From: DASPPF01 sp032906705
Lineage (GTDB): Archaea; Thermoproteota; Nitrososphaeria; Nitrososphaerales; Gagatemarchaeaceae
Length of the DNA: 64,000 bases
Assembly: GCA_032906705.1 (NCBI GenBank)
Contig: JAJTZC010000003.1
Span: 1 to 64,000 of the forward strand
Reading direction: 5' to 3'
The notes under the pieces were generated by a model. It was not told the DNA's origin and searched no databases. It worked only from the letters and a program-made list of their open reading frames with translations. A program made the position numbers and the translations under genes. The number at the start of each line of letters is the position of its first letter. Position 1 is the stretch's first letter. This document shows positions 23,398 through 31,607 of the stretch, piece after piece.

Positions 23398-23871
23398 ATG
23401 GACTCCCGAACGACCACGAGGCTGATTGTTCGGGCCGCGGGGAAGAAGGGCAGAGGCGTCTTCGCAACTACGGAGATCCAGCGTGAGACGAAGGTGATCA
23501 TATTCGGGGGACCCGCGAGATGGATCCGGGAGATTCCTGAACGGTTCTGGGACCACTGCTTCCAGGTCGATTACGACACCTACGTCCTTCCCAAGGCCGG
23601 GTCTTTCGGCTGGTACATCAACCACTCCTGCAATCCCAACTGCGTGGTTCGAGGGGAAAGGGAGCTCGTGTCGTTGCGGAGCATAAGGAAGGGAGAGGAA
23701 CTCACATTCGATTACTCTACCAACGTCGGCTGGGGAGGTTTCGTCATGGAATGCAAATGCGAGAGCGGGAATTGCAGGAGAACGATTCTGAGCTACAACC
23801 GACTCGCGGAAGAGACGAAGAGAAGGTATGGCGAGATGGTCTCACCATTCCTGCTCAGAAAGAACGAATAG
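23398..23871 (+). CDS. SET-domain protein (putative protein lysine methyltransferase)
   Basis: 157 residues: a compact SET fold from residue 6 to the end. Visible marks are GKKGRGVFATTEIQ, the pseudoknot motif YINHSCNPNC, EELTFDYST and a post-SET-like cysteine set CKCESGNC. These are the SAM-binding and catalytic elements of lysine methyltransferases, and the Cys residues with the NPNC Cys could hold zinc. Archaeal SET proteins are uncommon and known cases methylate chromatin or DNA-binding proteins; the substrate here is unknown. The longer frame from 23236 is spurious. Likely acts on a small basic protein encoded elsewhere. Confidence 0.9.
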   Translation: MDSRTTTRLIVRAAGKKGRGVFATTEIQRETKVIIFGGPARWIREIPERFWDHCFQVDYDTYVLPKAGSFGWYINHSCNPNCVVRGERELVSLRSIRKGEELTFDYSTNVGWGGFVMECKCESGNCRRTILSYNRLAEETKRRYGEMVSPFLLRKNE

Positions 23872-23918
23872 ACTAAGCCAAGCTTATTCTAGCCGAGCCT
23901 TCGCGACGTATCACCGCC

Positions 23919-24350
23919 TTGCGCAAAGCGCAGCTTTACCCGGAGTCCACCGTCGGGGCCGTGATTCTGAACGGCAAGGGGGAGATGCTCCTGGTGAAGT
24001 CCCACAAATGGGGTGACAGATACACTATAGCGGGAGGGCACGTGGAAGTCGGCGAAAAGCTGGAGGATGCGCTTCGGCGAGAGATCAAGGAGGAGGTGGG
24101 GCTTTCGGTCAGAGATGTCAGGTTCCTCATGATACAAGAGGCAATTTTCAGCGAGGAATTCTGGGAAAGAAGACATTTCATCTTCTTCGACTTTGTGTGC
24201 AGGTCCAGAGGAGACAAAGTCAAGGTGGACGGGGAGGAGGTCCAGAGCTACAAGTGGGTCGAACCAAGCAAGGCTCTGAAACTTGAACTGGACACGTTCA
24301 CGCGCAACATGGTGAAGAAGTACCTCGGCTTGAGGGCGGTTCGCCGGTAG
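23919..24350 (+). CDS. Nudix hydrolase
   Basis: 143 residues from TTG 23919. The Nudix box is intact: GHVEVGEKLEDALRREIKEE followed by VGL (G-x5-E-x7-R-E-U-x-E-E-x-G-U). It hydrolyses a nucleoside diphosphate linked to another moiety using Mg2+; the flanking HKWGDRYTIAGG and KWVEPSKALKLEL segments do not define the substrate. TATA-like AGCTTATTCTA at 23881-23890 gives leaderless spacing. Close behind the SET gene but probably transcribed from its own promoter. Confidence 0.92.
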   Translation: MRKAQLYPESTVGAVILNGKGEMLLVKSHKWGDRYTIAGGHVEVGEKLEDALRREIKEEVGLSVRDVRFLMIQEAIFSEEFWERRHFIFFDFVCRSRGDKVKVDGEEVQSYKWVEPSKALKLELDTFTRNMVKKYLGLRAVRR

Positions 24351-24353
24351 CAG

Positions 24354-24791
24354 TCAGTCTTTCCTGAAGGACACTTTGTAGAGCGCGAAACCGAACAGCA
24401 AAGCCGCGATCAGGGGCAGAAGGAGGATGGGTACTCGCCCAGGCTCGCTGGAGAGGGCGCCAAGCCTTGACGAGGGAAGGACGGACGCTGTGGAATTCAA
24501 GGAATAGGCGTTGTACCCCCCACCAGCATGCGCACCCGCGCCCACGCTTGAGTTCGTCGAGGTCGTGGTCGAAACGATGGCGCTGAACGCGACCGCCGGT
24601 ACCTGGGCGGTCGTCGAGGATGAGGTTGAAGCGGCAGTCGTAGTCTTGCCCTGTCCGGCGGCAGTGCTGAGCGGCCCTGCGGCCTGCTGAGTCTGAGCGG
24701 ATGCGTAGATTGACCCGAACACCACGGCTGAGGCGAGGAGGATTCCCGCGAGGAGCCCGACCGAGAAACTCGCGTGCACGACCCCAATCAT
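24354..24791 (-). CDS. Small cell-surface protein with two membrane segments and Ser/Thr linker
   Basis: 145 residues. An N-terminal hydrophobic segment (about 8-31) can be a signal anchor; residues 37-105 are rich in Ser, Thr, Gly and Ala with a few N-x-S/T sites and look disordered; a C-terminal helix (about 118-138) with a short basic end anchors it again. No domain recognised. Its stop is 4 nt from the convergent Nudix gene. Confidence 0.55.
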   Translation of the reverse strand: MIGVVHASFSVGLLAGILLASAVVFGSIYASAQTQQAAGPLSTAAGQGKTTTAASTSSSTTAQVPAVAFSAIVSTTTSTNSSVGAGAHAGGGYNAYSLNSTASVLPSSRLGALSSEPGRVPILLLPLIAALLFGFALYKVSFRKD

Positions 24792-24816
24792 GCTCCAGTG
24801 AGATAGTTAGTTCTAC

Positions 24817-25254
24817 TCATGAGAACGGTTTCCTCCGCCAGACCCGCCAGGTCTCGTACCAGAATACGGCCGCCCCACCCACAGTACCTATCACCGCGTA
24901 GAGGTCGAGGAGCCCGGCATCGAACAGGAGGTAGGCGGCCGCGATGGTCGAGAAGAAAGCGGCGTAGAACCCGAGCCGCGGGAGAGTGATCCGGCCGACG
25001 TTCACGAAGGCTGAGAGTATGCCCGTGTCGACCTTCCTCACGAGCACATAGCGTTCGTACTGGTCCTTTTCGAGAATCCTCAGGTGAATCAGCTTGTCAA
25101 GGTGGTGGAACGCGACGCTTGGGCTGGAGAAGCCGAGCTCCTTCTGGACCTCCCTGACTCCGACCGCACTCCCGTTACGTAGCAGGTAAAGGTAGACCTG
25201 CAGAGTCTTGCCCCTGAGCTCGTAATCAATCCTGTCTCTCTCGGTCTGGGACAA
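24817..25254 (-). CDS. Membrane-bound winged-helix regulator
   Basis: 145 residues from TTG 25254, about 30 nt from a TATA-like CATTTATTC (minus, about 25281-25290); the frame is open to 25416. A winged helix (RGKTLQVYLYLLRNGSAVGVREVQKELGFSSPSVAFHHLDKL) is followed by two membrane helices (about 88-110 and 115-135). The form, HTH plus two transmembrane helices, suggests a membrane-tethered sensor-regulator. The DUF4349/PKD surface protein is divergent and is a plausible target. Confidence 0.75.
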   Translation of the reverse strand: MSQTERDRIDYELRGKTLQVYLYLLRNGSAVGVREVQKELGFSSPSVAFHHLDKLIHLRILEKDQYERYVLVRKVDTGILSAFVNVGRITLPRLGFYAAFFSTIAAAYLLFDAGLLDLYAVIGTVGGAAVFWYETWRVWRRKPFS

Positions 25255-25306
25255 TTCCAAAGCGGCTCGACCCTGCAATGAATAAATGGTTTTGTTCTGG
25301 TCGTGC

Positions 25307-25335
25307 GAACAGCACGTTCGCGACGCTGGCACTAT
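25307..25335 (+). promoter_or_regulatory. GAAC-GTTC / GCGACGCTGGC promoter element, copy 2
   Basis: GAAC-N5-GTTC plus GCGACGCTGGCACTAT, 27 nt before ATG 25362. From GTTC onward it matches copy 1 (19676-19695) at 19 of 20 positions. Confidence 0.55.
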
Positions 25336-25361
25336 ACCAGCGCCCCTGCCTAGGGTCGCCG

Positions 25362-26618
25362 ATGAACAGGCTCGAAGGCGTCTCGATGAAGGCACTGGCA
25401 GCCGGCCTCGTGGCATTCATTGTGATTGGTGGCTTCGTTCTTGCCCTGTTCAGCGCTGGCGGGAACCTCGGCGCGGAGCCTGGATTGGTCGTCAACGGAC
25501 CCAACTTCGCCGGGAACTACTCCGGTGCCGCCTCCTTGCTCCCCTTTGGCTTTTCAGCTGGAGGTAGCTTCGCAACTGTGCAGACCGTGACAATGTCAAG
25601 CACGACCACGGCCATCATGTCTCAGGCGCCACCGACAGTCGTGATTGGCAACGCGTCTCCGCGTGGAACAGATGCGTCCACGCAGTCAGGCCAGACGACG
25701 TTCAATCAGCCCGGTAATGGCAGCCTCCTCGAGTTCTTCAGCAACGTCACGATGGAATCGCCAAGCCCGTCGGCCCTGGCGTCGAAGGTTGTGGGCCTGG
25801 CATACTCAGTGGGAGGCTACGTGGCGTACCAGTCCACGCTCCAAGCCTCGGCCTACGTCGTGATCAGGGTCCCGGCTGCGAGCTACCAAGGAGTGCTCAG
25901 CCAGATTCAGGTGATGGGCAATGTGACCGGTTTGAAGTCCACCTCGGACGACGTTACGGTGCAGTACACCGACCTCAATGCGATGCTCACCTCTCTCGTG
26001 GCTGAGCAGCACGACCTCCTTCGTTTAATCAATGAATCAACGTCTGTGAACAGCACACTTGCGATAGAGACTCAGCTTCAGCGAGTGAACTCCCAGATTA
26101 ACTCTTTGCAGAGCGAGGTCCTCCAGACCCAGAGACTGATCAATTACTCGACAGTGACGGTCTCGATAACGAAAGCCGAAGAGCCGAAGCCCCTCTCTAT
26201 GACGCTTAGCGCGACTCCGAAGAGCGGAACCAGCCCCGTCGGTGTGACATTCAACGCGATAGTGAGCCGTGGGCAGGCCCCCTACCTGGTCAACTACAAC
26301 TTCGGCGACGGCAGCTCACAGCAGGGACAGATTGTGGTTCACCAATACTACTATGCGGGAGACTACAACGTCACTGTCACGGCAACTGATTCGAAGGGCA
26401 GCGTCGCACTGGCCTCGGCGTTGATCCATGTCTCGTCTCCGCCCGCAAAGGTCGGCTTCGGCGACTTCGGCGTCACGCTTGCGAACCTGCTCGTCAGGGT
26501 GGTCGAGGGGATCGCAGAGCTTGCCGTGGTGGTCGTGCCCGCGGCGCTTGTGCTGGCAGCGGTGGTCTACCCATTGAGAAGGCGTGTCAAGATGCAGAAA
26601 GAAATCAAACAGGGTTAG
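25362..26618 (+). CDS. Surface protein with DUF4349-like and PKD domains
   Basis: 418 residues from ATG 25362. Order: signal anchor (about 9-31), Gly/Ser/Thr linker, a DUF4349-like domain (ASKVVGLAYSVGGYVAYQ, VVIRVPAASYQGVLSQIQVMG, TVQYTDLNAMLTSLVAEQHDLL, with a coiled coil INSLQSEVLQTQ), a PKD domain (SPVGVTFNAIVSRGQAPYLVNYNFGDG), and a C-terminal membrane helix (about 375-405) with basic tail. Archaeal proteins of this type sit at the cell surface with unknown role. The 84-bp upstream extension of the frame is the promoter element and not coding. Confidence 0.85.
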   Translation: MNRLEGVSMKALAAGLVAFIVIGGFVLALFSAGGNLGAEPGLVVNGPNFAGNYSGAASLLPFGFSAGGSFATVQTVTMSSTTTAIMSQAPPTVVIGNASPRGTDASTQSGQTTFNQPGNGSLLEFFSNVTMESPSPSALASKVVGLAYSVGGYVAYQSTLQASAYVVIRVPAASYQGVLSQIQVMGNVTGLKSTSDDVTVQYTDLNAMLTSLVAEQHDLLRLINESTSVNSTLAIETQLQRVNSQINSLQSEVLQTQRLINYSTVTVSITKAEEPKPLSMTLSATPKSGTSPVGVTFNAIVSRGQAPYLVNYNFGDGSSQQGQIVVHQYYYAGDYNVTVTATDSKGSVALASALIHVSSPPAKVGFGDFGVTLANLLVRVVEGIAELAVVVVPAALVLAAVVYPLRRRVKMQKEIKQG

Positions 26619-26703
26619 CTTCGGGCGGCCTCCCTACCCTTTCCTATCAATCTAACGACCTCGGACGCCAAGCGTATTAACACGCGAGCGGGTGCGGCTC
26701 TTT

Positions 26704-27138
26704 ATGGTAAGCTCGACTGTCCATCCAGAGGAAGTGATTCGAAAGTACAGGTTCGTGGCCGTCGTGGGTGCGTCGAAGAACCCGGAGAAAGAAGCGTACA
26801 CGGTCCCGCAGTACCTGCAGAAGCACGGGTTCAAGGTGGTTCCGGTCAACCCGACGGCCGATAGCATCCACGGGGAGCAAGCGTACCCGACACTCTCGGC
26901 CCTCCCAGATAGTGTTGCGAGGAGCGTGGAAGTGGTCGAGGTGTTCAGGCCGTCCGAAGAGCTGCCCCAGATAGCCTCCCAGGTCGTCGAGATGAAGAGG
27001 AAGACAGGCCGCCCCTTCGTCTTCTGGGCGCAGCAGGGAATCGAGAACGAGGAGGCGAAGAGTACCCTCGGTGCTGGCGGTGTTGACTACGTCATGGATG
27101 CCTGCATGAGGACAATGCATCAACTGCATGGCCGCTAG
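26704..27138 (+). CDS. CoA-binding domain protein (CoA_binding_2)
   Basis: 144 residues from ATG 26704. A Rossmann fold opens with KYRFVAVVGASKNPEKEAYTV, and continues with HGFKVVPVNPTAD, VARSVEVVEVFRPSEELPQI and FVFWAQQGIENEEA. The single-domain family resembles the N-terminal part of acyl-CoA/succinyl-CoA synthetases and binds CoA or a nucleotide; some members are stress proteins. TATA-like GCGTATTAAC (about 26670-26680). The next small ORF shares no visible function. Confidence 0.88.
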   Translation: MVSSTVHPEEVIRKYRFVAVVGASKNPEKEAYTVPQYLQKHGFKVVPVNPTADSIHGEQAYPTLSALPDSVARSVEVVEVFRPSEELPQIASQVVEMKRKTGRPFVFWAQQGIENEEAKSTLGAGGVDYVMDACMRTMHQLHGR

Positions 27139-27197
27139 CCGCCGCCCGACGCGGCAAAGGGAGGGCGATCAACGAAAGGTGGCACAGGTCGCATGTC

Positions 27198-27335
27198 GTG
27201 CCAAAGGGCGCGACCCAGGACCAAAGGTTTCGATGCCACTTGGCGCACGCGGAGGCGTGCGGATGCAGGCCTATGCCAGAGGGCGTGAAAGCCGAGCTGA
27301 GAAGAAGGAAGGCCGCGCTCCGCCGAGCTAATTAG
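27198..27335 (+). CDS. Small Cys/His-containing protein, unannotated size class
   Basis: 45 codons from GTG 27198. It reads VPKGATQDQRFRCHLAHAEA and then CGCRPMPEGVKAELRRRKAAL. The CHLAHAEACGCR array (3 Cys, 2 His) and a basic helical tail look like a small zinc-binding protein. The frame stays open upstream to 27087 and INERWHRSHV just before the GTG looks protein-like, yet no ATG/GTG/TTG lies there, so the true start may be non-canonical or lost by an indel. Confidence 0.45.
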   Translation: MPKGATQDQRFRCHLAHAEACGCRPMPEGVKAELRRRKAALRRAN

Positions 27336-27363
27336 CCCCGCCCAAACGGGCAGCGCCGCGTAC

Positions 27364-28203
27364 TTGCTCGAACCTGTCTACGCACTCATCCCAGCCGTCA
27401 TCTGGTCGGTCAGCCCGATCTACTACAGGGTGTTCATGAAGAGGTTCGACTTCCTGACGCTCAACCTCCTCAGGACCTCTCTGGCTTCGGCTGCGCTCGC
27501 AGTCCCAGCCATCTACTTCGGGTTCGGCGGTGGGTTTTCTTACGCACTCGGGAGCGGGGTCATTACGCTCACCATCGGGGACACGCTCTTCCTGCTTGGG
27601 ATACGCGAAATGGGCGCGTCGGTAGCAGCGCCCGTCGTCTACACGTACGTCCTCTTGATTCAGCTTACCGCTCCATCACTCGGCGAGGTCGTCCCATACT
27701 CCAATCTTGTGGCCGCTTTGATGGTGATAGCAGGAGTCTACGTCCTTTCCAGGGGCGGTGGCGGACAGCCGAGAGCAAAGGGGATCGCCTTCGCGCTGGG
27801 CGCGAGCGTCGCGTGGACAGCGGGTCAGGACCTGATCAGGGTCGCCACGAACGCAGGCGGGAGCGTCGTCGCAGTCACGTTTGACCGCAACTTCGCGGCC
27901 GCTCTGGGGCTGGGGGTCGCTGTGCTGGCGACAGGCAGGTTCAGGCATTGGCCCAAGAGCGTCACCCCGAGGGAACTTGGGTTCGTAGCCTTCATCGCTC
28001 TCACGGACCTTGTCATCGGCTCCCTTCTCTACGTCTACTCTGTCTCGCTCATCGGGATAGCGCTCACAGCTATCCTGACAAGCCTATCGCCCCTGCTCAC
28101 GCAGGTGTTCTCGAAGGCGCTGGGGAAGGAGGCGCCGTCGAACAGAGACTATGCGGGCGGTGTTCTCATTGTCGCTGCCCTGGTGCTGGCCCTGGCCCTC
28201 TGA
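27364..28203 (+). CDS. EamA/DMT superfamily transporter
   Basis: 279 residues, ten predicted membrane helices in two repeated halves (first half LIPAVIWSVSPIYYRVFMKRFD, second GASVAWTAGQDLIRV). This is the drug/metabolite transporter fold, exporting or importing amino acids, nucleotide sugars or other metabolites; substrate is not set by sequence. TTG start 27364. The C-terminal helix (GGVLIVAALVLALAL) ends just before the MFS gene, with separate promoter features. Confidence 0.85.
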   Translation: MLEPVYALIPAVIWSVSPIYYRVFMKRFDFLTLNLLRTSLASAALAVPAIYFGFGGGFSYALGSGVITLTIGDTLFLLGIREMGASVAAPVVYTYVLLIQLTAPSLGEVVPYSNLVAALMVIAGVYVLSRGGGGQPRAKGIAFALGASVAWTAGQDLIRVATNAGGSVVAVTFDRNFAAALGLGVAVLATGRFRHWPKSVTPRELGFVAFIALTDLVIGSLLYVYSVSLIGIALTAILTSLSPLLTQVFSKALGKEAPSNRDYAGGVLIVAALVLALAL

Positions 28204-28256
28204 GCCGGGCGAAGTCTTATTCGGCTTGGAAGGGAGCGGAGCGGTCGATTCAGCGT

Positions 28257-29696
28257 TTGGACTACAAGTACGTGGTGCTGACGAACACCACTGTCGGGGC
28301 CTTCATGGCCGTCCTGGACGGCAACGTAGTCCTAATCGCTCTGCCGACGATAATAGCCAACCTGCCGGGAACGAGCAGCTTCGACGGGATATGGATCATA
28401 ATGGGCTACACATTGATCACAGCGACGCTGCTCCTCACGTTCGGGAGGCTCTCGGATGTATTCGGCCGCGTCAGGCTGTACACTCTTGGCTTCGCGGTCT
28501 TCACGGTCGGGTCGGCCCTCTGTAGCTTATCGACCAGCGGCATCATGCTGGTGGTCTTCAGGCTTGTCCAGGGTACCGGGGGAGCGCTCATCTTCTCTAA
28601 CGGACCAGCCATCTTGACGGACGTTTTTCCGCCTGAGGAGAGGGGAAGGGCTCTTGGAATCAATCAGGTGGCTGGGACTGCGGGCTCGGTCGGGGGCCTG
28701 GTCGCGGGAGGAGTACTGACTGCCATGCTCGGCTGGCGCTCCATATTCTGGATCAACATCCCAGTGGGTCTCTTCGCGACCGTCTGGGCCTTCAAGAAGC
28801 TGAGGGAGACCTCCACGCCGAGCAGGAACGAGAGGCTCGACCCGGCAGGAAACGTGCTCTTCGGTGGCGGCCTGTCCCTCTTCCTGTTGGGTCTCACCCT
28901 AGGCGCTCTGACGGGCTTCACTGGATTCATTGTGGGTACGATGGTCCTCGGGCTGGCCCTCTTGGGTGGTTTCATCTTCGTGGAAACGCGCACGAGGTTC
29001 CCGATGATTGACCTCTCGCTCTTTAGAATCCGGCAGTTCTCCGCAGGGATACTCAGCAACCTGCTCGCCGCCGTTGCGAGGGGCTCCATATCGCTCGTGC
29101 TAGTATTCTACTTTCAGGGCGCTCTGGGACTCGACCCCCTGACGGCGGGTCTGCTCCTCATACCCCTGGCGCTGGCGTTCGTTACCTTCGGCCCGCTCTG
29201 CGGCTACCTCTCGGACAGGTACGGATCCAGGGGCTTCGCCACCGCAGGCGTATTGATACTGTCGGCAGCACTGTTCTGGTTCTCGTTGTTTCCGTTCGGC
29301 GCGCCGTACGCCCAGCTCGTATACCCGATGATCCTCGCAGGAGTAGGCGGAGGCATGTTCGTTGCGCCCAACATCGCCTCAATAATGAACGCTACACCGC
29401 CAGCGCGACGGGGAGTAGCCTCCGGTACTTCGTACACCCTTCTGAACACGGGCTTCCTCCTGAGCATGGGGTCGGCGTTCGCGATAATGGCAGTCACCGT
29501 GCCGGTCTCGACTCTGCAGTCAGTCTTCGCGGGCCAAGCGGTTGCCCTCAGCCCAGCAGGGATACAGGTCTTCGTGGACTCGATTCGCAAGGTCTTTCTC
29601 GTAATGGGCGTAGTAAGCCTATTCGCCGCGGTCCCCGCCTCGTTGACTGGGAGACGCAAAGCACAGAAGGCGTTTAACGGGGACGAAGGGGAGTAG
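28257..29696 (+). CDS. MFS drug efflux transporter, DHA2 (EmrB/QacA) type
   Basis: 479 residues from TTG 28257, about 35 nt after a TATA-like GTCTTATTC. Fourteen membrane helices. Family motifs: FMAVLDGNVVLIALPTI (motif D1 of DHA2), LSDVFGRVRLY (motif A), and FRLVQGTGGALIFSNGPAIL then GINQVAGTAGSVGGLVAGG (motifs B and C of antiporters). It extrudes drugs or other lipophilic compounds by proton exchange. The frame starts far upstream in the EamA gene; that section is a shadow. A YHS protein follows 5 nt behind and may be co-transcribed. Confidence 0.9.
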   Translation: MDYKYVVLTNTTVGAFMAVLDGNVVLIALPTIIANLPGTSSFDGIWIIMGYTLITATLLLTFGRLSDVFGRVRLYTLGFAVFTVGSALCSLSTSGIMLVVFRLVQGTGGALIFSNGPAILTDVFPPEERGRALGINQVAGTAGSVGGLVAGGVLTAMLGWRSIFWINIPVGLFATVWAFKKLRETSTPSRNERLDPAGNVLFGGGLSLFLLGLTLGALTGFTGFIVGTMVLGLALLGGFIFVETRTRFPMIDLSLFRIRQFSAGILSNLLAAVARGSISLVLVFYFQGALGLDPLTAGLLLIPLALAFVTFGPLCGYLSDRYGSRGFATAGVLILSAALFWFSLFPFGAPYAQLVYPMILAGVGGGMFVAPNIASIMNATPPARRGVASGTSYTLLNTGFLLSMGSAFAIMAVTVPVSTLQSVFAGQAVALSPAGIQVFVDSIRKVFLVMGVVSLFAAVPASLTGRRKAQKAFNGDEGE

Positions 29697-29701
29697 TCAT
29701 C

Positions 29702-29845
29702 ATGGCGACGGACCCCATCTGCGACATGTTCGTGGACGAAAGGTCAGCCAGGTTCATGGCCGAGTCAGGCGGAAAGACGTACTACTTCTGCTCAGCGGGC
29801 TGCATGAAGACCTTCAACGCGAACCCTGCGAAGTACGCGAAGTGA
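29702..29845 (+). CDS. YHS domain protein
   Basis: 47 residues, ATG 29702 to TGA 29845. The whole protein is one YHS domain: DPICDMFVDERSA, then GGKTYYFCSAGCMKTFNANP. The three Cys (CDM and CSAGC) form the presumed metal site. YHS domains occur in copper ATPases and oxygenases and are linked to heavy-metal or copper handling. It lies 5 nt behind the MFS gene and converges on herA with only 1 nt between the stops. Confidence 0.9.
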   Translation: MATDPICDMFVDERSARFMAESGGKTYYFCSAGCMKTFNANPAKYAK

Positions 29846-29846
29846 A

Positions 29847-31607
29847 TCACTTCAGGTAGCCGGCCACGAGAGTCTCGTTGTTATCCGTCTTGAGGAAGAC
29901 GGGGACGTTCCTCTGCTTGGCTGCCTTGAAGGAGACGAAGATCCATTCGCCTGTCTCAAGCTGGGCCGACCGCTCGAGGGCCTCGTAGGGCAGGCCGAAG
30001 GCGTCGGCAATGACCATCCTGTCGTACATCCTGGGTAGCGTGCTCACGAAGTAGGAGTGGAGCTGCTGGAGGGCGTTGACGTTGAGTCGGGCCACACGCT
30101 GGGTGGCCATCCAGCAGTGCAGCCTGTACTTTCTCCCCTGCCTCAGTAGCTGCTCGACGGCGTTGTTGGACTGGTATGTGTATGCCTTGTCCGTCGGGTT
30201 GTCCGGGATGTACTCCTGCGCCTCGTCCAGTACGACGAGCACCCTCTGCTTGTTGCCGTACCTCTTCTTCAGGAAGAGCAAGCGAGTAATCAGCCTGTGC
30301 GCTGTCTGCCTCGCGTCGACCGGGTCAGGCAGGTACAAGATGTTCAGCCTCGCCGCCTTGCCCTTCGCAAGCTGGTCGGCGAGCTTCTCGGGAGTGAGCG
30401 ATTGCGTCTCCTTCGGTTCCTCTACGGCCCCGTGAAGCATGTCTATGATCTGGTTGGACTCCATGAAGATGCCGGACCTGTCGCTGACGTTGCTCTTCAC
30501 GTCGTCGAGCAAGGTGATCAGGGCCTTCCTTGATTCGTCGTCGAGCTCCGTCAGCTTTGTGGACTGTCGCATGCGCCTCTTCTCGTAGAAGTCTGTGGTC
30601 AGCTTCCCGATTGCTAGCTTCGCAGCCGTCCCGCCGGTCTTCCCGCCGTCAACGGTTCCCTCGAACATGGTCTGGATCCAACCCAAGTCGATACCCCCCG
30701 CTTCCTGGAGGGAGAGCCGCTCGACTCCGCCTCGGTAGACCTTGGCCAGCCCCTTCTCCACGTTGCCCCTGCCGACCGCCTCCTCGAGGCTCTCCGGAAT
30801 CGCCTGTGAGCTGCAGAACTGCTCCGCGCTCTCTATCATCTCCGTGGTTATCACTTTGGAGTTCTCCCCCAGCTGGTCGACTAGGTGGACAGAGTACTCC
30901 CCGGCAATGTCGAAGACCACCACGGTGAGGTCGGGGTCGGCCTTCAGCGCCTTCCTGATCAGTACGCTGGCGAGGTTGGACTTGCCGCTTCCTGTGAAGG
31001 CAAAGAAGCCGCAATGATAGCGAATCAGGTTGGGCATGTCGACTGTGAACGGGAGGTCGAAGCCTGCCATAGAGCCAATCTTCTCGCCCGATGTGAGGCA
31101 GAGGAACTTCTCCACCGAGTCCTTCGAGAGGAGGAACGCCTGCGCCCCGGGGAGCGGCTCGTGGGGCGCCCTTGCGAAATTGAGCTTGTTTCCGTCGAGC
31201 TCGGCCACGTAAGATGTCGGGATCGCGCTGAGGTCGATCCAGGTCTCCTGCGACTTGCCCCAGCTCTCCTTTATCGTGTCAAGGTACTCCTTCCTGAGCA
31301 GGGTCGGCATCGACGAGTCGACCCCGGGCAGCTGGTAGTGGGTCGGGTTGACTCCTATCACCTCGTAGACCACGTAGCGCATTGAGCCGTTGACGTTTCT
31401 CTCTATCCCTATGAAGCTCGGGAAGTAGAGGCGGTCCAGGACCTTGTAGCTGAATCTGGCCTCTAGGATCGCGAGGGGGTTGGAGACTGTTAGCTCTCTT
31501 CCTTCGTTTCTCGAAGACCTAGTGGCAACTGTGTTCCTGCGGAGTCTCGCCTCGAACTCCCCTCCCATGTCGTCGAATGCGCTCGGAACCTTCGCTGCCA
31601 AAGTCAT
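29847..31607 (-). CDS. herA: HerA-type bipolar DNA helicase/ATPase
   Basis: 586 residues. Walker A is GFFAFTGSGKSNLA; Walker B is RVLVVLDEAQEYIPD; the sensor region AVEQLLRQGRKYRLHCWMATQRV is clear. A HAS-barrel-like N-terminus (residues about 45-180) precedes the RecA core. HerA is a hexameric translocase that cooperates with the nuclease NurA in DNA-end resection; HerA-NurA pairs also occur in anti-phage systems. Its ATG overlaps the NurA stop (ATGA), so the two form one operon. Mre11 and Rad50 are not in this window. Confidence 0.92.
   Translation of the reverse strand: MTLAAKVPSAFDDMGGEFEARLRRNTVATRSSRNEGRELTVSNPLAILEARFSYKVLDRLYFPSFIGIERNVNGSMRYVVYEVIGVNPTHYQLPGVDSSMPTLLRKEYLDTIKESWGKSQETWIDLSAIPTSYVAELDGNKLNFARAPHEPLPGAQAFLLSKDSVEKFLCLTSGEKIGSMAGFDLPFTVDMPNLIRYHCGFFAFTGSGKSNLASVLIRKALKADPDLTVVVFDIAGEYSVHLVDQLGENSKVITTEMIESAEQFCSSQAIPESLEEAVGRGNVEKGLAKVYRGGVERLSLQEAGGIDLGWIQTMFEGTVDGGKTGGTAAKLAIGKLTTDFYEKRRMRQSTKLTELDDESRKALITLLDDVKSNVSDRSGIFMESNQIIDMLHGAVEEPKETQSLTPEKLADQLAKGKAARLNILYLPDPVDARQTAHRLITRLLFLKKRYGNKQRVLVVLDEAQEYIPDNPTDKAYTYQSNNAVEQLLRQGRKYRLHCWMATQRVARLNVNALQQLHSYFVSTLPRMYDRMVIADAFGLPYEALERSAQLETGEWIFVSFKAAKQRNVPVFLKTDNNETLVAGYLK

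Noticed and set aside
27128..27331. 67-codon Arg-rich frame overlapping the small Cys/His ORF
   Set aside because: Low-complexity, Arg-rich; the neighbouring frame with the Cys/His array looks much more like protein.
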